A DNA stretch of 56,599 bases from a virus, in the IMG/VR virus record IMGVR_UViG_3300030117_005941, positions 16,956 through 73,554 of that record; one strand, given 5' to 3'. The notes beneath the pieces are model-generated. The model worked only from the letters and a program-made list of their open reading frames with translations, was not told the DNA's origin and ran no database searches. Positions 35,125 to 45,900 of this stretch are shown here, one piece after another. The translations under genes were made by a program, and so were the position numbers. Position 1 is the first letter of the stretch; every line of letters starts with the position of its first letter.

Positions 35125-36999
35125 ATGGCATATGTCTATAAACAATTTTCAGCAAACGATATAGCAACGGTACCTTTTAATGCTCACAAACAATATGATT
35201 TTACTTCTGCTTCTGCCGTAACTAATAAAGTATCTACTTTTAGTGGACAATATACTTCAGAATCAATATCTCTTTACAGTTCAGCTAGTGCTGCATATGG
35301 AAGTGATACAAAAAATGTTGTAAAATATAATCAAATAGATCATTTATTTTATAACAATTATATAAAAAATGTAGGTAAAAAAAAAGATTTTTTAAATTAT
35401 CTTAAACAACGTAGAGAATTATATGAAAAAATCAATATATTATCCATACCCACAGGTTTGTATGGATTTGAAGTAAGAAAATCTTCATTTTATGTAAGTT
35501 CTAGTAAATACGAAGTTACAGATGATTCTTTTGGTAATTTAATTATTAGTGGTACTATTATAGATAACTATCCTAATATTAAAAGCAATGTATTTAGATT
35601 AGATCCTATTAAAGGATTTAAAAAATATGATTTAAGTATTTATGATGGATATGCTATAGTTATGGAAGGTCCTTTTATAGGAAATCATCCAACAGTTGCT
35701 AGAAGTCATTATAGAAGAGGTTCAGTAAACCCAAAAGCATCTTCTTCTTACACTACAGTACCTAGGTTTCCTTTAGGATATTTTCCAAAAGATGAAGACG
35801 ATAGTTATGTTCTTAATGAATTAAATTATACTAATATAACTTTCAAATCTTCTTCTTTAGGATCTTCTAGTCATAAATTTCCCTCTATAAATTTTAATAG
35901 TGCTATAACATCATCTATTAAAATTAACCATGATGATAAATTTAATTTTAATAGTAATGATGATTTTTCAATTTCATTTTGGATAACACCACAAGCAACA
36001 GGATCTGATGGGGGTATGGATATTAATGAAAAAAGATATATTATTGCTAAAAGTGGAACTAAAACAGTACATGTAAGTGGTTCTTCTCCTTTAGATACAA
36101 ATGCTGGTCCTCAATATCCTTTTGAAATATATATGAGGAGTCAATCATTATATTTTTCAAGATCTGATGGAGAACAAACAATTACTATTAGTGGAGAAAT
36201 AACTTCTAGTGCTGAAGGAGCTAAAAGAACTTCTCATATATTATGCCAAACTTCAGCGTCTATAATGGAACTTTGGTTTGATGGTAATAAAATAGATTCC
36301 CAACTATATAGTTTTAAAGAAAAAACAAAAAATAAAGCTAACCTATATATAGGTTCAAAAGGACATAATACTACCTCAGATAAAATATCTATTGGAGTTG
36401 GAGATTTAGAAATAGGAGGTAATTTTGAAGTAGATAATTATTATCTTTCTGATAAAGGTACTATTAAACATTTTAATGGACAATTAAATAATATTAATAT
36501 ATGGTCTAGAGCATATAACTCAACTCAAATAGCAAATATATCAGAAAGTATTAATGCTTCTCCATATATAGGAAACATTTTTTATCAAAGTGGTTTTGCA
36601 ACTATTACTCATCCTAAGTATCATGATATTTTAAGGACACCTATAGGTATAGGAACTGATGGTATGACTATTGGAGAAGACTTTATAGTAGATGCAGGAA
36701 TTGAAAATGGAATAAAAACACTACAATTCCAAGGTTCACATTTAATTTATGAACATGAATATCATTGTAATGTTCAAGAACATGAATTTAATAGCACTAC
36801 TAATTTTTCAGCAAGAGATAAATTTGAAAATCCTTATAATTTAGCTAACTTTACTACGAGTTCTAATTTTAGACCATATGTATCAACGATTGGGTTATAT
36901 AACCAAGCATATGAATTATTAGTTATTGGTAAACTAGGACAACCAATACCTATATCAGATCAAACTGATACAACTTTTGTGGTCCGTTGGGATACCTAA
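35125..36999 (+). CDS. Tail protein with LamG-like domain and shared docking C-terminus
   Basis: A 624-residue protein. A unique N-terminal part includes LKQRRELYEKINILSIPTGL. A LamG-like jelly roll occupies about residues 265-465 (INHDDKFNFNSNDDFSISFW, ITPQATG ... MELWFDGNKIDSQLYSFKEK ... FNGQLNNINIWSRAYN), a common glycan-binding fold. The C-terminus (VSTIGLYNQAYELLVIGKLG) matches that of the preceding gene. The combination suggests a receptor- or surface-binding tail appendage. Confidence 0.75.
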   Translation: MAYVYKQFSANDIATVPFNAHKQYDFTSASAVTNKVSTFSGQYTSESISLYSSASAAYGSDTKNVVKYNQIDHLFYNNYIKNVGKKKDFLNYLKQRRELYEKINILSIPTGLYGFEVRKSSFYVSSSKYEVTDDSFGNLIISGTIIDNYPNIKSNVFRLDPIKGFKKYDLSIYDGYAIVMEGPFIGNHPTVARSHYRRGSVNPKASSSYTTVPRFPLGYFPKDEDDSYVLNELNYTNITFKSSSLGSSSHKFPSINFNSAITSSIKINHDDKFNFNSNDDFSISFWITPQATGSDGGMDINEKRYIIAKSGTKTVHVSGSSPLDTNAGPQYPFEIYMRSQSLYFSRSDGEQTITISGEITSSAEGAKRTSHILCQTSASIMELWFDGNKIDSQLYSFKEKTKNKANLYIGSKGHNTTSDKISIGVGDLEIGGNFEVDNYYLSDKGTIKHFNGQLNNINIWSRAYNSTQIANISESINASPYIGNIFYQSGFATITHPKYHDILRTPIGIGTDGMTIGEDFIVDAGIENGIKTLQFQGSHLIYEHEYHCNVQEHEFNSTTNFSARDKFENPYNLANFTTSSNFRPYVSTIGLYNQAYELLVIGKLGQPIPISDQTDTTFVVRWDT

Positions 37000-37027
37000 T
37001 ATGTATAATAAAATAAATAAATAAAAA

Positions 37028-37711
37028 ATGGCATCAAATAAAACAAGAACACAATTAAAACAATACTTTGAAACAGGAGACAAACCAACACAAGCACAAT
37101 TTGCCGACTTAATAGAAAGTAATGTAAATTTAACTGACGCTACAACGGTTACAGGAGATTTAGAAATTTCATCATCATTATTACAAGTATCAGCATCATC
37201 TTTTACAACTAGAGGAGCAGGAGCTGCTACAGGTTCAAATTTTCATTGTAAATTAGCTCATTTTAATGGAGAAACTATTACTACAATATTAGTAGACATT
37301 GAAGGTATGAAATCTAAAAATGATGAAGGAGATGTAATTGGTATAGCAGGAACAAATAGTGCAAGTTTAATGAAGTGGGATACTGCTAAACATGGTATTT
37401 TATACAAAGTAGAAATGGCATGTCTTGAAGCACCTACAGGTGGAACAGAAGATATTGATTTAAGAAGTAATGCAGCAGGAGGATTAACATATGATGGGGA
37501 TTGCAATAGTTGTACAGCATTATTAGCAGCAGGAGGTGATTGGGCTGTAGGTAAACGTTTAGGAACAGACGGTGCTAATGGTACTCAAACCCAAATAGCA
37601 GCAAATGGTGATCATATCTATTTAGTAGCAGGAGATGCAGGAACAGACGGTGTTTATACCGCTGGTAAATATATTATTAAATTTTATGGAGTAAAAGCAG
37701 ATTTTAGCTAA
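37028..37711 (+). CDS. Tail/virion structural protein
   Basis: A 227-residue protein. The N-terminal segment TRTQLKQYFETGDKPTQAQF, followed by ADLIES, is a recurring start of tail-associated proteins in many phages. The remaining 190 residues are beta-rich with four Cys (KLAHF region, MACLEAP, DCNSC) and end in a compact strand (YIIKFYGVKADFS). The leader region carries an AATAAATAAATA stretch. It is the last clear structural gene before the leader-bearing and enzyme genes. Confidence 0.65.
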   Translation: MASNKTRTQLKQYFETGDKPTQAQFADLIESNVNLTDATTVTGDLEISSSLLQVSASSFTTRGAGAATGSNFHCKLAHFNGETITTILVDIEGMKSKNDEGDVIGIAGTNSASLMKWDTAKHGILYKVEMACLEAPTGGTEDIDLRSNAAGGLTYDGDCNSCTALLAAGGDWAVGKRLGTDGANGTQTQIAANGDHIYLVAGDAGTDGVYTAGKYIIKFYGVKADFS

Positions 37712-37715
37712 AATT

Positions 37716-37994
37716 ATGAAAAAAAGTACATTAAAAAATCTAATTAAAGAAATACTCCAAGAACAACTACAAGGAGCTGCTGTAGTTCCTAATGCTTTTC
37801 CTGCTTCAGGAGGTAAAGTAGCAATAGTTTGTCCTGATGGTTATAATTTTAAAAATGAAAATTTTCAAACATTAGGTCCTGTAGGGCCATCAACTCAAAT
37901 TGTTCACATTGTTGAAGGGTGTATTCCAGATAAAAAAACATTTACAGATAAATTTGGAAATACTGTAAGCCCTATTGGAGCAGGACCTGGTTAA
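37716..37994 (+). CDS. Small leader-bearing protein (LQEQ type)
   Basis: A 92-residue protein. It opens MKKSTLKNLIKEILQEQ, the clearest short example of the basic amphipathic leader that ends in [LI]-x-E-Q. Cleavage after E16 would release a 76-residue body with two Cys (IVCPDGYNF, VEGCIPDKK). The body is otherwise unrecognised. By analogy with T4 internal head proteins, it may be packaged with the DNA and trimmed by a prohead protease. No protease gene is visible in this window, so that remains a hypothesis. Confidence 0.6.
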   Translation: MKKSTLKNLIKEILQEQLQGAAVVPNAFPASGGKVAIVCPDGYNFKNENFQTLGPVGPSTQIVHIVEGCIPDKKTFTDKFGNTVSPIGAGPG

Positions 37995-38006
37995 AAAATA
38001 AAAAAA

Positions 38007-38435
38007 ATGAAATGGTTATATAAAGGATCAGAAATCAATGAAATTTCTGATCTACCAAACAATGCCTTCGGCTTTGTTTATCAAACAACTCACTTACCTA
38101 CAAATAAAAAATACATTGGTAAAAAGTCTTTAATGTATAATTTAAAGAAAAAATTAGGTAAAAAAGAAAAAGCACTTTGGGAAGGTAAAGGTCGCCCACC
38201 TGTATATAAGAGGGTACTTAAAGAAAGTGATTGGAAAAATTACTATGGTTCACATGGTTTTATTAAAGAAGCAAACGAAGAAGACTTAAAAAGAGAAATT
38301 TTAGAAATTGCTTACCATAAAAAAGAATTAACTTATCTTGAATGTAAATATCAGTTCACACTTGGTGTGCTTGAAAGTAGGTCTTACCTTAATGACAATA
38401 TTCTCGGTAAATTTTTCGATAAAGATTTTGTTTAG
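38007..38435 (+). CDS. GIY-YIG-like endonuclease
   Basis: A 142-residue protein. The GIY-YIG equivalents are GFVY (22-25) and KKYIGKK (34-40). A later Arg (LKREIL, R96) and Glu (YLECKYQF, E112) could complete the catalytic site. SDWKNYYGS is a further conserved patch. Such small nucleases in T4-like phages cut DNA during recombination or as free-standing homing enzymes. Nothing around it looks like an intron, and it lies just before the primase gene, so a role in replication or recombination is also possible. Confidence 0.6.
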   Translation: MKWLYKGSEINEISDLPNNAFGFVYQTTHLPTNKKYIGKKSLMYNLKKKLGKKEKALWEGKGRPPVYKRVLKESDWKNYYGSHGFIKEANEEDLKREILEIAYHKKELTYLECKYQFTLGVLESRSYLNDNILGKFFDKDFV

Positions 38436-38461
38436 TTACTTATTTTTCATACAATAATAGT

Positions 38462-39382
38462 ATGAAGGAAGATCTTTTAAAACAACTATTAGAATCTGTA
38501 TTAGGTAGAAGTAAATCAGCTAGAGGAGGTGATGAAGCTGTATTTACTTGTCCTAGTTGTAATCATCATAAAAAGAAACTTACATTTAATTTACAATCAC
38601 AAAAATTTCAATGTTGGGTTTGTGGTTATAAAGGTCATAGAGCTTATCAATTACTTAAAAAAGCTAAAGCTCCGGGATCTACTTATTCAACCTTAAAAGA
38701 AATAGATTCACAATATAATTTTAAACAACAAATAGTTAAAAAACAAGAATTAACCTTTAATTTACCTGAAGGTGTTCAACCTTTAATTTCTTCATCTGCT
38801 GTATTATCAAGACATGCTTTACATTATTTAGATCAAAGAGGTATATCACAACAAGATATAGTTAAATATGATATACATTATAGTGAACAGGGTGATTTAA
38901 AAAATATGGTAGTAATCCCTTCATATGATGCAAATGGTATACTTAATTATTATGTAGGTAGATCATTTGATAAAAACGCATATATTAAACATAAATTAGC
39001 TCCTACAACAAAGGATATAGTTGGTTTTGAAATGTATATAAACTGGGATTTACCGTTAATTTTATGTGAAGGAGTATTCGATGCAATGACAATTAAACGT
39101 AATGCTATACCTTTATTTGGTAAAAAAATATCATCATCATTAATGAAAAAAATTATTAAAAGTAATGTTAAAAAAATATATCTTGCTTTAGATGATGATG
39201 CTTTAAAGGATGCCCTTAAACATGCTGAAACATTTATAGGTTATGGAAAACGTATTTATTTTATAGAAATGCAAGGTAAAGATCCTAACGAATTAGGATT
39301 TAATAAATTTACAAAATTACTACATAAAGCTACAGAACTTACTACTTCAAGTTTAATGAAAAAAAGAATGGCCTTATTGTAG
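38462..39382 (+). CDS. 61: T4 gp61-like DNA primase
   Basis: A 306-residue protein (T4 gp61 is 342) that makes RNA primers for lagging-strand synthesis together with a gp41-type helicase, which is not in this window. The N-terminal zinc ribbon has C30-x2-C33 (CPSC) and C51-x2-C54 (CWVC). The TOPRIM catalytic site shows E203 in LILCEGVFDAM and an acidic D244-D-D246 triplet in LALDDDALKDA. The chain ends in a short basic tail. It stops with TAG just before the promoter-like element of the next gene. Confidence 0.9.
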   Translation: MKEDLLKQLLESVLGRSKSARGGDEAVFTCPSCNHHKKKLTFNLQSQKFQCWVCGYKGHRAYQLLKKAKAPGSTYSTLKEIDSQYNFKQQIVKKQELTFNLPEGVQPLISSSAVLSRHALHYLDQRGISQQDIVKYDIHYSEQGDLKNMVVIPSYDANGILNYYVGRSFDKNAYIKHKLAPTTKDIVGFEMYINWDLPLILCEGVFDAMTIKRNAIPLFGKKISSSLMKKIIKSNVKKIYLALDDDALKDALKHAETFIGYGKRIYFIEMQGKDPNELGFNKFTKLLHKATELTTSSLMKKRMALL

Positions 39383-39387
39383 TTTTT

Positions 39388-39398
39388 TATATTTATAA
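39388..39398 (+). promoter_or_regulatory. Candidate promoter element TATATTTATAA
   Basis: Within TTTATATTTATAACAAAA (39386-39403), identical to 33334-33351. TATTTAT is 26 bases before the ATG at 39416. It is the second perfect copy of this extended element in the window. Confidence 0.45.
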
Positions 39399-39415
39399 CA
39401 AAAACTAACCATTAA

Positions 39416-42400
39416 ATGGAAAAAATTGCAATTTTACCTGGAGGGTTTAAACCTCCCCATGCTGGTCATTACAATATGGCTAAATGGTTAGCTAATAATA
39501 CTGACGCAGATACAATAGTAGTTAAAATAGGATCAGGAGTAAGAGACGGAATTACAAGAGAAATATCCCTTAAATTATGGAATTTGTATAGAACTTCAGA
39601 TCCTGATGATACTAGTATTTCAATTTTACCTTCAGAATCTCCTTCTCCCGTAAGAGATGTTTACGATTTTATAGAACAAGAAGCTCCTGAAGGATCTACT
39701 GTTTATTTAGGAATGGGAGAAAAAGATATAGATGATCAAAGATTTAAAAATATAGGAAAATTTGCGGATCCTAAAAATATAAAATTTGAAACTGTATTAG
39801 TACCTCCACAAGCAGGAGGAGTTTCAGGTACTGAAATGAGGAGTTTTATAAAAAATAATGATAAAAAAAGCTTTCAAAAATATTTACCTGACCATTTAAC
39901 ATCTGATCAAGAAGAAGAAGCATGGGATATAGTAACTTCTATAAATGAAGATTTATATGACCCAAATGATCATTATAGAGATTTTGCAAAAACAAATGAT
40001 CCTAATCCTAAAAAACCAATATCACCTTCTTACAAATACCATAGAGCAGGAGTGTATGGAAGAATGTATGAGCAACAAGGAGGAAAAACTTTAAGAGTAT
40101 ATGATTTTGATGATACTTTAGCTATTACTAGAGGGGCTAACATAAAAGTAAAACATGAAGATGGTACTATTGATACTTTAGATCCTGCTGAATTTGCTGT
40201 TTATCAAGAACAACCAGGAGATAAATTTGATTTTACTGAATTTGATAGTGTAATTAAAGAAGCTACCCCTATTCAACACATAGTAGACATGTTAAAAAAA
40301 GATGTCAATGATGCTAGTGTAGATAAAGTAACAATTTTAACAGCTCGTTTATTAGCTTATCCTGTTAAAAGATATTTAAGAGAAGAATTAGGATTAGATG
40401 TTTACGTTGTAGCTGTAGGATCTTCAGACCCCTTAGATAAAGCTACTTGGATAGAAGACCATATTCTTAAAGGGTATAATGATATAATGTTTATTGATGA
40501 TTCTGAACCAAATAGAAAAGCAGTAAGTAAATTAAAAGATATCCATTCTGATATAAAATTAGATGTTTTTCATCCTCATGAACTTAATGAAGAAATGTAT
40601 GGGATGATGACTAAGCGAGAAAAAGCTAGACATAAAAGAAAACTAAAAAAAATAAAAAAAGATCTTAAAAGACTTGATAAAAAAAATAGATATTATGAAG
40701 TACCTAAAAGTTGGAGAGGATCACTTACAAGAAAATATAAAAGAAAAAGAAGAAGAAAAAGAAGAAAAAGAAGAAAAATGAATGAAAATGCTACTGCCTC
40801 AATAAAAGGTCAATTTATACCTTTAGAGGTAATGGATACTCCTGAATTACAAGTACAAGGAATGATGGGAAGAGATAAATTAGAAGGGGGTATGGTTTTT
40901 CCTTATGATGGGATAGATAAAAGAACTTTTCATACCCAAAATTGTAAAATTCCTTTAGATATAATTTTTATAGCAGATAATGAAGTTACTAAAATATTTC
41001 ATGATTGCCCTCCTTGTCAAGAAAAACAATGTCCTAAATATTCAGGAAGAGCAGATAATGTTTTAGAATTGCCTGGAGGTTATTGTGAAGAAAATAATAT
41101 AAATGTAGGAGATCAAATAGGACTTAATACTTATAATTTACCTAAACCTTTATCTGAACAAAAAGAATATAGACCTTTTAAAGATAAACTTATACAAAGA
41201 TATGTAAAAGCTTGTAATTGTAAAGTTTTAGATAAATTTGGAAATTGCCCTAGAGACTTTTTTCCTTATTGGCTTAATTGTACTATTGATGGAGATACTC
41301 CTAAAGTAGGAGATACTTTCATTTATCCTATAAATAATCATAAAGTAAAAGTACATAAAGTACAAATGGGTTTTGATGCTCCGGTTGTCGTAACAGATGT
41401 AGAAAGTACTAATTGTGGTGTAGGACCTAGAGAAAGAAAACTTACTAAAAAAGAAAATATAGACCCTAAATCACAAGCTAAACATAAAGGTAAATCTGCT
41501 CCTTATGGTTCTGCTTATGAACCTGTTAATGAAGCCGATCCTAAAAAAGGAACAGGTAAAAAACCTAAAGGATCAGGAAGAAGATTATATACAGACGAAA
41601 ATCCTAAAGATACAGTTAAAGTAAAATTTTCAACAAGACAAGATATAGTAGACACTTTAAATAAAAAATCTTTTAAAAGCAAACCACATAAACGTCAATC
41701 TCAAATTATAAATTTAATTCATCAAAGGGTAAGAGCTGCTTTAAGTAGAACAAAAGATCCACAAAAGAAAAAAAGTTTAAAATCAGCTTTTGAATATATT
41801 AAAAAACGTAAAGAAGCTTCTAAGAAAAAAACACAACGAATGAAAAAAGAAAATGTGTTTACTAAAGGATGGTGGAAAGATACCTTAAATGAAATATTGT
41901 TAAAAGAGGGAGGAGCAGCAGGACATATGGCACATCCTTTTAATTTACCAGATGTTAATTCAGGTAGTGATTTAAAGGATATATTTAATAAATCAGCAGA
42001 ATCTCTTCAAAATAATCCAGGTTCAGTAAAAATAGATGGAGTAAATAGTTCTATTCGTTTAATAGATTTAGATGGTGAAAAACAATTTGTGATGGATAGA
42101 GGTTCTAAAAAAGAACTTGATATAAAAGGTATTACTAAAGATGATTTATTAGATAGGTTTGGAGATGGACATGGAATGGTTAAAATAGGAGGAGAAGTAT
42201 TGGATATGTTTAATAATGCATTACCTTCTATAAAAAATGATTTAGAAAAATTAGGAGTTTATGATGATCCTAATATATTATTTAACATGGAATATGTTAG
42301 TGGAAAAACTAATGTACAAGATTATGGTTCTAATTTTATAGCAATACATGGTTTAAATAAAATAGAAAGTAAAGAAGTAGAGGGTAAAAGAGGACCTTTA

Positions 42401-42961
42401 ATTAAAAGAGTATCTTCTGAAGTGTCTTATGATAAGTCCGCTTTACAATCACTTTTAGATAATTTAGCACCAACAGCTAAAGAACAAGGATTTGAAGTGT
42501 ATGGTTCTGTACCTACAGAAATGAGTAAAAAACCTAATTTTTCATCAGCACTTTCTCAAAATTATACAATAGTGTCTAATGAAGGAGAAAAAACACAAAC
42601 ATTAGATCAATGGTTAAATGAATTAAATAACATTCCTGAAGAAGATTTTATATTTATGAATGTAGACAACTCTAAAAAGAAAGTTGGGGCTGTCTCTAAA
42701 TTAGTATATACTACACTCCTTAAAGGAGATAACATAGATGAGTTGTTTGAATCTGAAGAAGATAAACAAAAAGCTATTGAAGGTTTTACAACTTATCTTG
42801 CAACTGAAAAATTAGGTGATGAAGTACTTAAAGTATTAAATTCACCTATGGGTTCAGTTGATAACCATGAAGGAGTAGTAATAAGAGATGAAAATATAGC
42901 AAATGTACCATTTAAAATTACAGGTAAATTTATTTTAGGTGGGATGGCCTCAGATTTTTAA
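39416..42961 (+). CDS. Four-domain fusion: nucleotidyltransferase, HAD phosphatase, DUF192, RNA-ligase-like
   Basis: An 1181-residue protein. Residues 1-170 are a HxGH nucleotidyltransferase (FKPPHAGHYN, H15/H18; VSGTEMR at 136-142). Residues 222-390 are a HAD phosphatase (D230-F-D232-D-T234, TILTAR near 306, K342, D361-D362). A basic linker at 400-455 is nearly all Arg/Lys near its end. Residues 464-570 match DUF192 (GMMGRDKLEGGMVFPYD ... IPLDIIFIADNE ... LELPGGYCEE). A Cys-containing section and a basic linker follow. Residues 830-1181 look like a nucleic-acid ligase (K872-I-D-G875, FNMEYVSG, HEGVVIR at 1151, FKITGKF). The set resembles end-healing plus end-sealing for RNA or DNA repair. 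Sequences such as LKEGG and LSEQK at domain borders could be protease sites. Confidence 0.85.
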   Translation: MEKIAILPGGFKPPHAGHYNMAKWLANNTDADTIVVKIGSGVRDGITREISLKLWNLYRTSDPDDTSISILPSESPSPVRDVYDFIEQEAPEGSTVYLGMGEKDIDDQRFKNIGKFADPKNIKFETVLVPPQAGGVSGTEMRSFIKNNDKKSFQKYLPDHLTSDQEEEAWDIVTSINEDLYDPNDHYRDFAKTNDPNPKKPISPSYKYHRAGVYGRMYEQQGGKTLRVYDFDDTLAITRGANIKVKHEDGTIDTLDPAEFAVYQEQPGDKFDFTEFDSVIKEATPIQHIVDMLKKDVNDASVDKVTILTARLLAYPVKRYLREELGLDVYVVAVGSSDPLDKATWIEDHILKGYNDIMFIDDSEPNRKAVSKLKDIHSDIKLDVFHPHELNEEMYGMMTKREKARHKRKLKKIKKDLKRLDKKNRYYEVPKSWRGSLTRKYKRKRRRKRRKRRKMNENATASIKGQFIPLEVMDTPELQVQGMMGRDKLEGGMVFPYDGIDKRTFHTQNCKIPLDIIFIADNEVTKIFHDCPPCQEKQCPKYSGRADNVLELPGGYCEENNINVGDQIGLNTYNLPKPLSEQKEYRPFKDKLIQRYVKACNCKVLDKFGNCPRDFFPYWLNCTIDGDTPKVGDTFIYPINNHKVKVHKVQMGFDAPVVVTDVESTNCGVGPRERKLTKKENIDPKSQAKHKGKSAPYGSAYEPVNEADPKKGTGKKPKGSGRRLYTDENPKDTVKVKFSTRQDIVDTLNKKSFKSKPHKRQSQIINLIHQRVRAALSRTKDPQKKKSLKSAFEYIKKRKEASKKKTQRMKKENVFTKGWWKDTLNEILLKEGGAAGHMAHPFNLPDVNSGSDLKDIFNKSAESLQNNPGSVKIDGVNSSIRLIDLDGEKQFVMDRGSKKELDIKGITKDDLLDRFGDGHGMVKIGGEVLDMFNNALPSIKNDLEKLGVYDDPNILFNMEYVSGKTNVQDYGSNFIAIHGLNKIESKEVEGKRGPLIKRVSSEVSYDKSALQSLLDNLAPTAKEQGFEVYGSVPTEMSKKPNFSSALSQNYTIVSNEGEKTQTLDQWLNELNNIPEEDFIFMNVDNSKKKVGAVSKLVYTTLLKGDNIDELFESEEDKQKAIEGFTTYLATEKLGDEVLKVLNSPMGSVDNHEGVVIRDENIANVPFKITGKFILGGMASDF

Positions 42962-42964
42962 AAT

Positions 42965-45900
42965 ATGAAAAAAACAATTTTACGTAGAATTAGACAAAAA
43001 GCACATAAGTTACTAAAAGAACAAAAAATATTTGATCAAGAATATTTTAGTAATATATTAAAACCACCAACAAGTCCTTTTGACTTAGTATCAAAAATAC
43101 CAAAACCTGATAAAGATCAACCATATCCTTTTGGAAATGGAATAGCAGTCCAATGTAAAAATCAACAACCTGCCTTTGAATTATTTTATGTAGTTTGTCA
43201 AGATGGTGGAGATCTTGGACCTCAATGTGAATGTGAACAATATGAAGTAACTGCTGATTGGATTTGTTGTGATGGTGTTGACAGTTTTACAAATCCTGGA
43301 TTTGTCCCTTATCCAGGTCAATCATATGCAGGTGATGATAGTCTTTATTGTATGGCAGCACCTGGTACTCCAAATACTTTTGAAAATTATAAAGAAGCTC
43401 TTTTACAAAATGCTTGGATAATAAATATTAATTTTAGTAATTGGATAGCAGATGGTTTGCTTAATTTTCAAAGTGGACCTGGAGACATACCTGTTGTAGG
43501 AACAGGTTATTTATCTGAAGAATGTCCTGGATGTATGATAACACAACCTGCACCTCTTTCAGGTAATAATTTAGACATAGCAAATCAACAAAATATGCCT
43601 GATAATTTATCAATGGTACATGATGGTTCATGTGTGTTTGAATGGTGTAATACTCCAGAAGCAGACAATTATTTTTGTAATTCTGAATTAGCCTCAGAAG
43701 ATATAGCAGGAATAAATATTAGTTTTAGTGATTGGTGTGTTCCTAATGAAGATGGAATTTTAGTTCTTGATACTGCTATAGGAATTGTACAAGAAGGAGA
43801 ACTAACTGAATGTTATGTTGGTGGTTGTACAGATAATGGAACCTTAACTGCTGAAGTTTGGGCTGCAGAATATGCAGGAACAACTCAAACATTAGGAGAT
43901 GGTACTGGTGTATTACCAGATGAATATCCAGGAATGCCTGGAGCTGATAACTATGATCCTTTAGCTACTGTAGATGATGGTTCATGTATATATGATGGAG
44001 ATGAAGATGGAGTTTTCTCATTTGATGAAGTAGATGGCTGTACAGATCCTTCAGCTTTTAATTATAATGAAAATGCATCTGAAGATGATGGTACATGTGT
44101 ACCTATAATTTATGGTTGTACAGATTCATTAGCTTTTAACTTTGATGAAGAAGCTAATACTTTATGTGAAGATCCTCCAAATCAAATTAATATAGACCTA
44201 AATGGTAATGAAGAAGAATGTATAGAATGTATAGAAAATTTAGGTGGTTGTACAGATAATAGTGCAACTAACTATAACCCTGATGCTACTTTTGATGATG
44301 ATTCATGTTGTTATAATCCAGGTTGTACAGATGTAAATGCTTGTAATTATAGTGAAGCTGCTTGTTTTGATGATGGTTCTTGTGAATATGAATCATGTTT
44401 AGGTTGTACAATAATTGGATTTAATGGTGATGCTTCAGGTATAGGTGCTTATAGTGCTGCTAACAGTACAACATTAAGTGTACCTACTATAGATTATTGT
44501 GTTTATAGTGGTTGTTTAAATAGTGAACAAAATGAAGATGGGTCATATGTTTATGAAAATTATGTTTGTAATGGAGATTATGCTCAATTTTTGTGTACAT
44601 CTATTGATATTGATGGTGATGGAGCTCCAGATTTAGGGGTCCCAATGAGTCAAGAAAGTATAGATCAATATGGTCTTAGTATGGAACCTATAGGTATTTT
44701 TGTTGATAAAGGAACTTGTCAATTAGCTCCTGTATTAGGATGTACAAATCCTGATGCTGAAAATTTTAATCCTGATGCAACTGAAGATGATGGTTCATGT
44801 GAATTTATTCTAGGATGTATGGAAAATACAACAGCTGATTGGAGTTTAGAACCTAATGGATTTATAGTAACTAACTACCAACCAGATGCAACTCAAAATT
44901 TTGGCTGTAATTACGTTGTTTGTTTAGATGGAAATGCTGACAACTATGTATGTGATGCAGAAGATGGTGTACCATATCTATGTTTACAAAATACAGGAGA
45001 CCCTAATCAAGATTTAGATGATGACTTTATAGATAGTATAGGTGCTACTATTGAAGATTGTAATTATAATGATCAAAATATATTTGATGCTTCAGGTACA
45101 AATACTTGTTGTTTTAACATTATTCCAGGATGTATGCAAGGAGGAAATACTATTACTAACCCAGGAAATCTTACAGCTGACAATTATGATCCAAATGCTA
45201 ACGTAGAATGTGTTGATCCTCCAAACCAAGAAGATAATGACACAGGCCTTCCTTGTGAACCTTGTATATTTTCAGGATGCCCAGATCCAACAGCATGTAA
45301 TAGTATAGTAGGTACTAATATGTTTGGTCTGTTAGGTTATGAAGCATGGGTATATAATGATGATGGTTCATGTGAATATCCTGACACTTGTAATGATTGT
45401 GATGGAAATTACTTAACTGATGGATGTACTGATGAAGCAGCATGTAACTATGATCCAACAGCAGAATGTGGACCTAATGATCAACTTTGTGATTATGGTT
45501 GCTATGGTTGTACAGATGAAGCTGCTGCTAATTATGATCAACTAGCTACTATGGATGATGGTAGTTGTGAGTATGATGAAATGTGTTGGGATATAACAAT
45601 AACACAATGTAATGCAGCTTATTTATCATTTGCTTATCAAATTGCTGAACTAGAAGGAACTAGAGCTCCTGGTGGTCCTGATATGTGGACAAATGTAACA
45701 CTTAGATGTGTGTCTATAGGATACCCATCAGCTGCAACTGAAATTGGACCTAATGCTCCTGATGGAGAATTTGGAGGTAACCCACCTTTTGTAGATGGAA
45801 CAAGCCCTAATGGTTTAGGAGAATATGTTGTTTATGAAGGTTTTACAGCACAAATGGAAGGAGGACCTGGAGATGATTTAGGAATACCTTACGTACCAGC

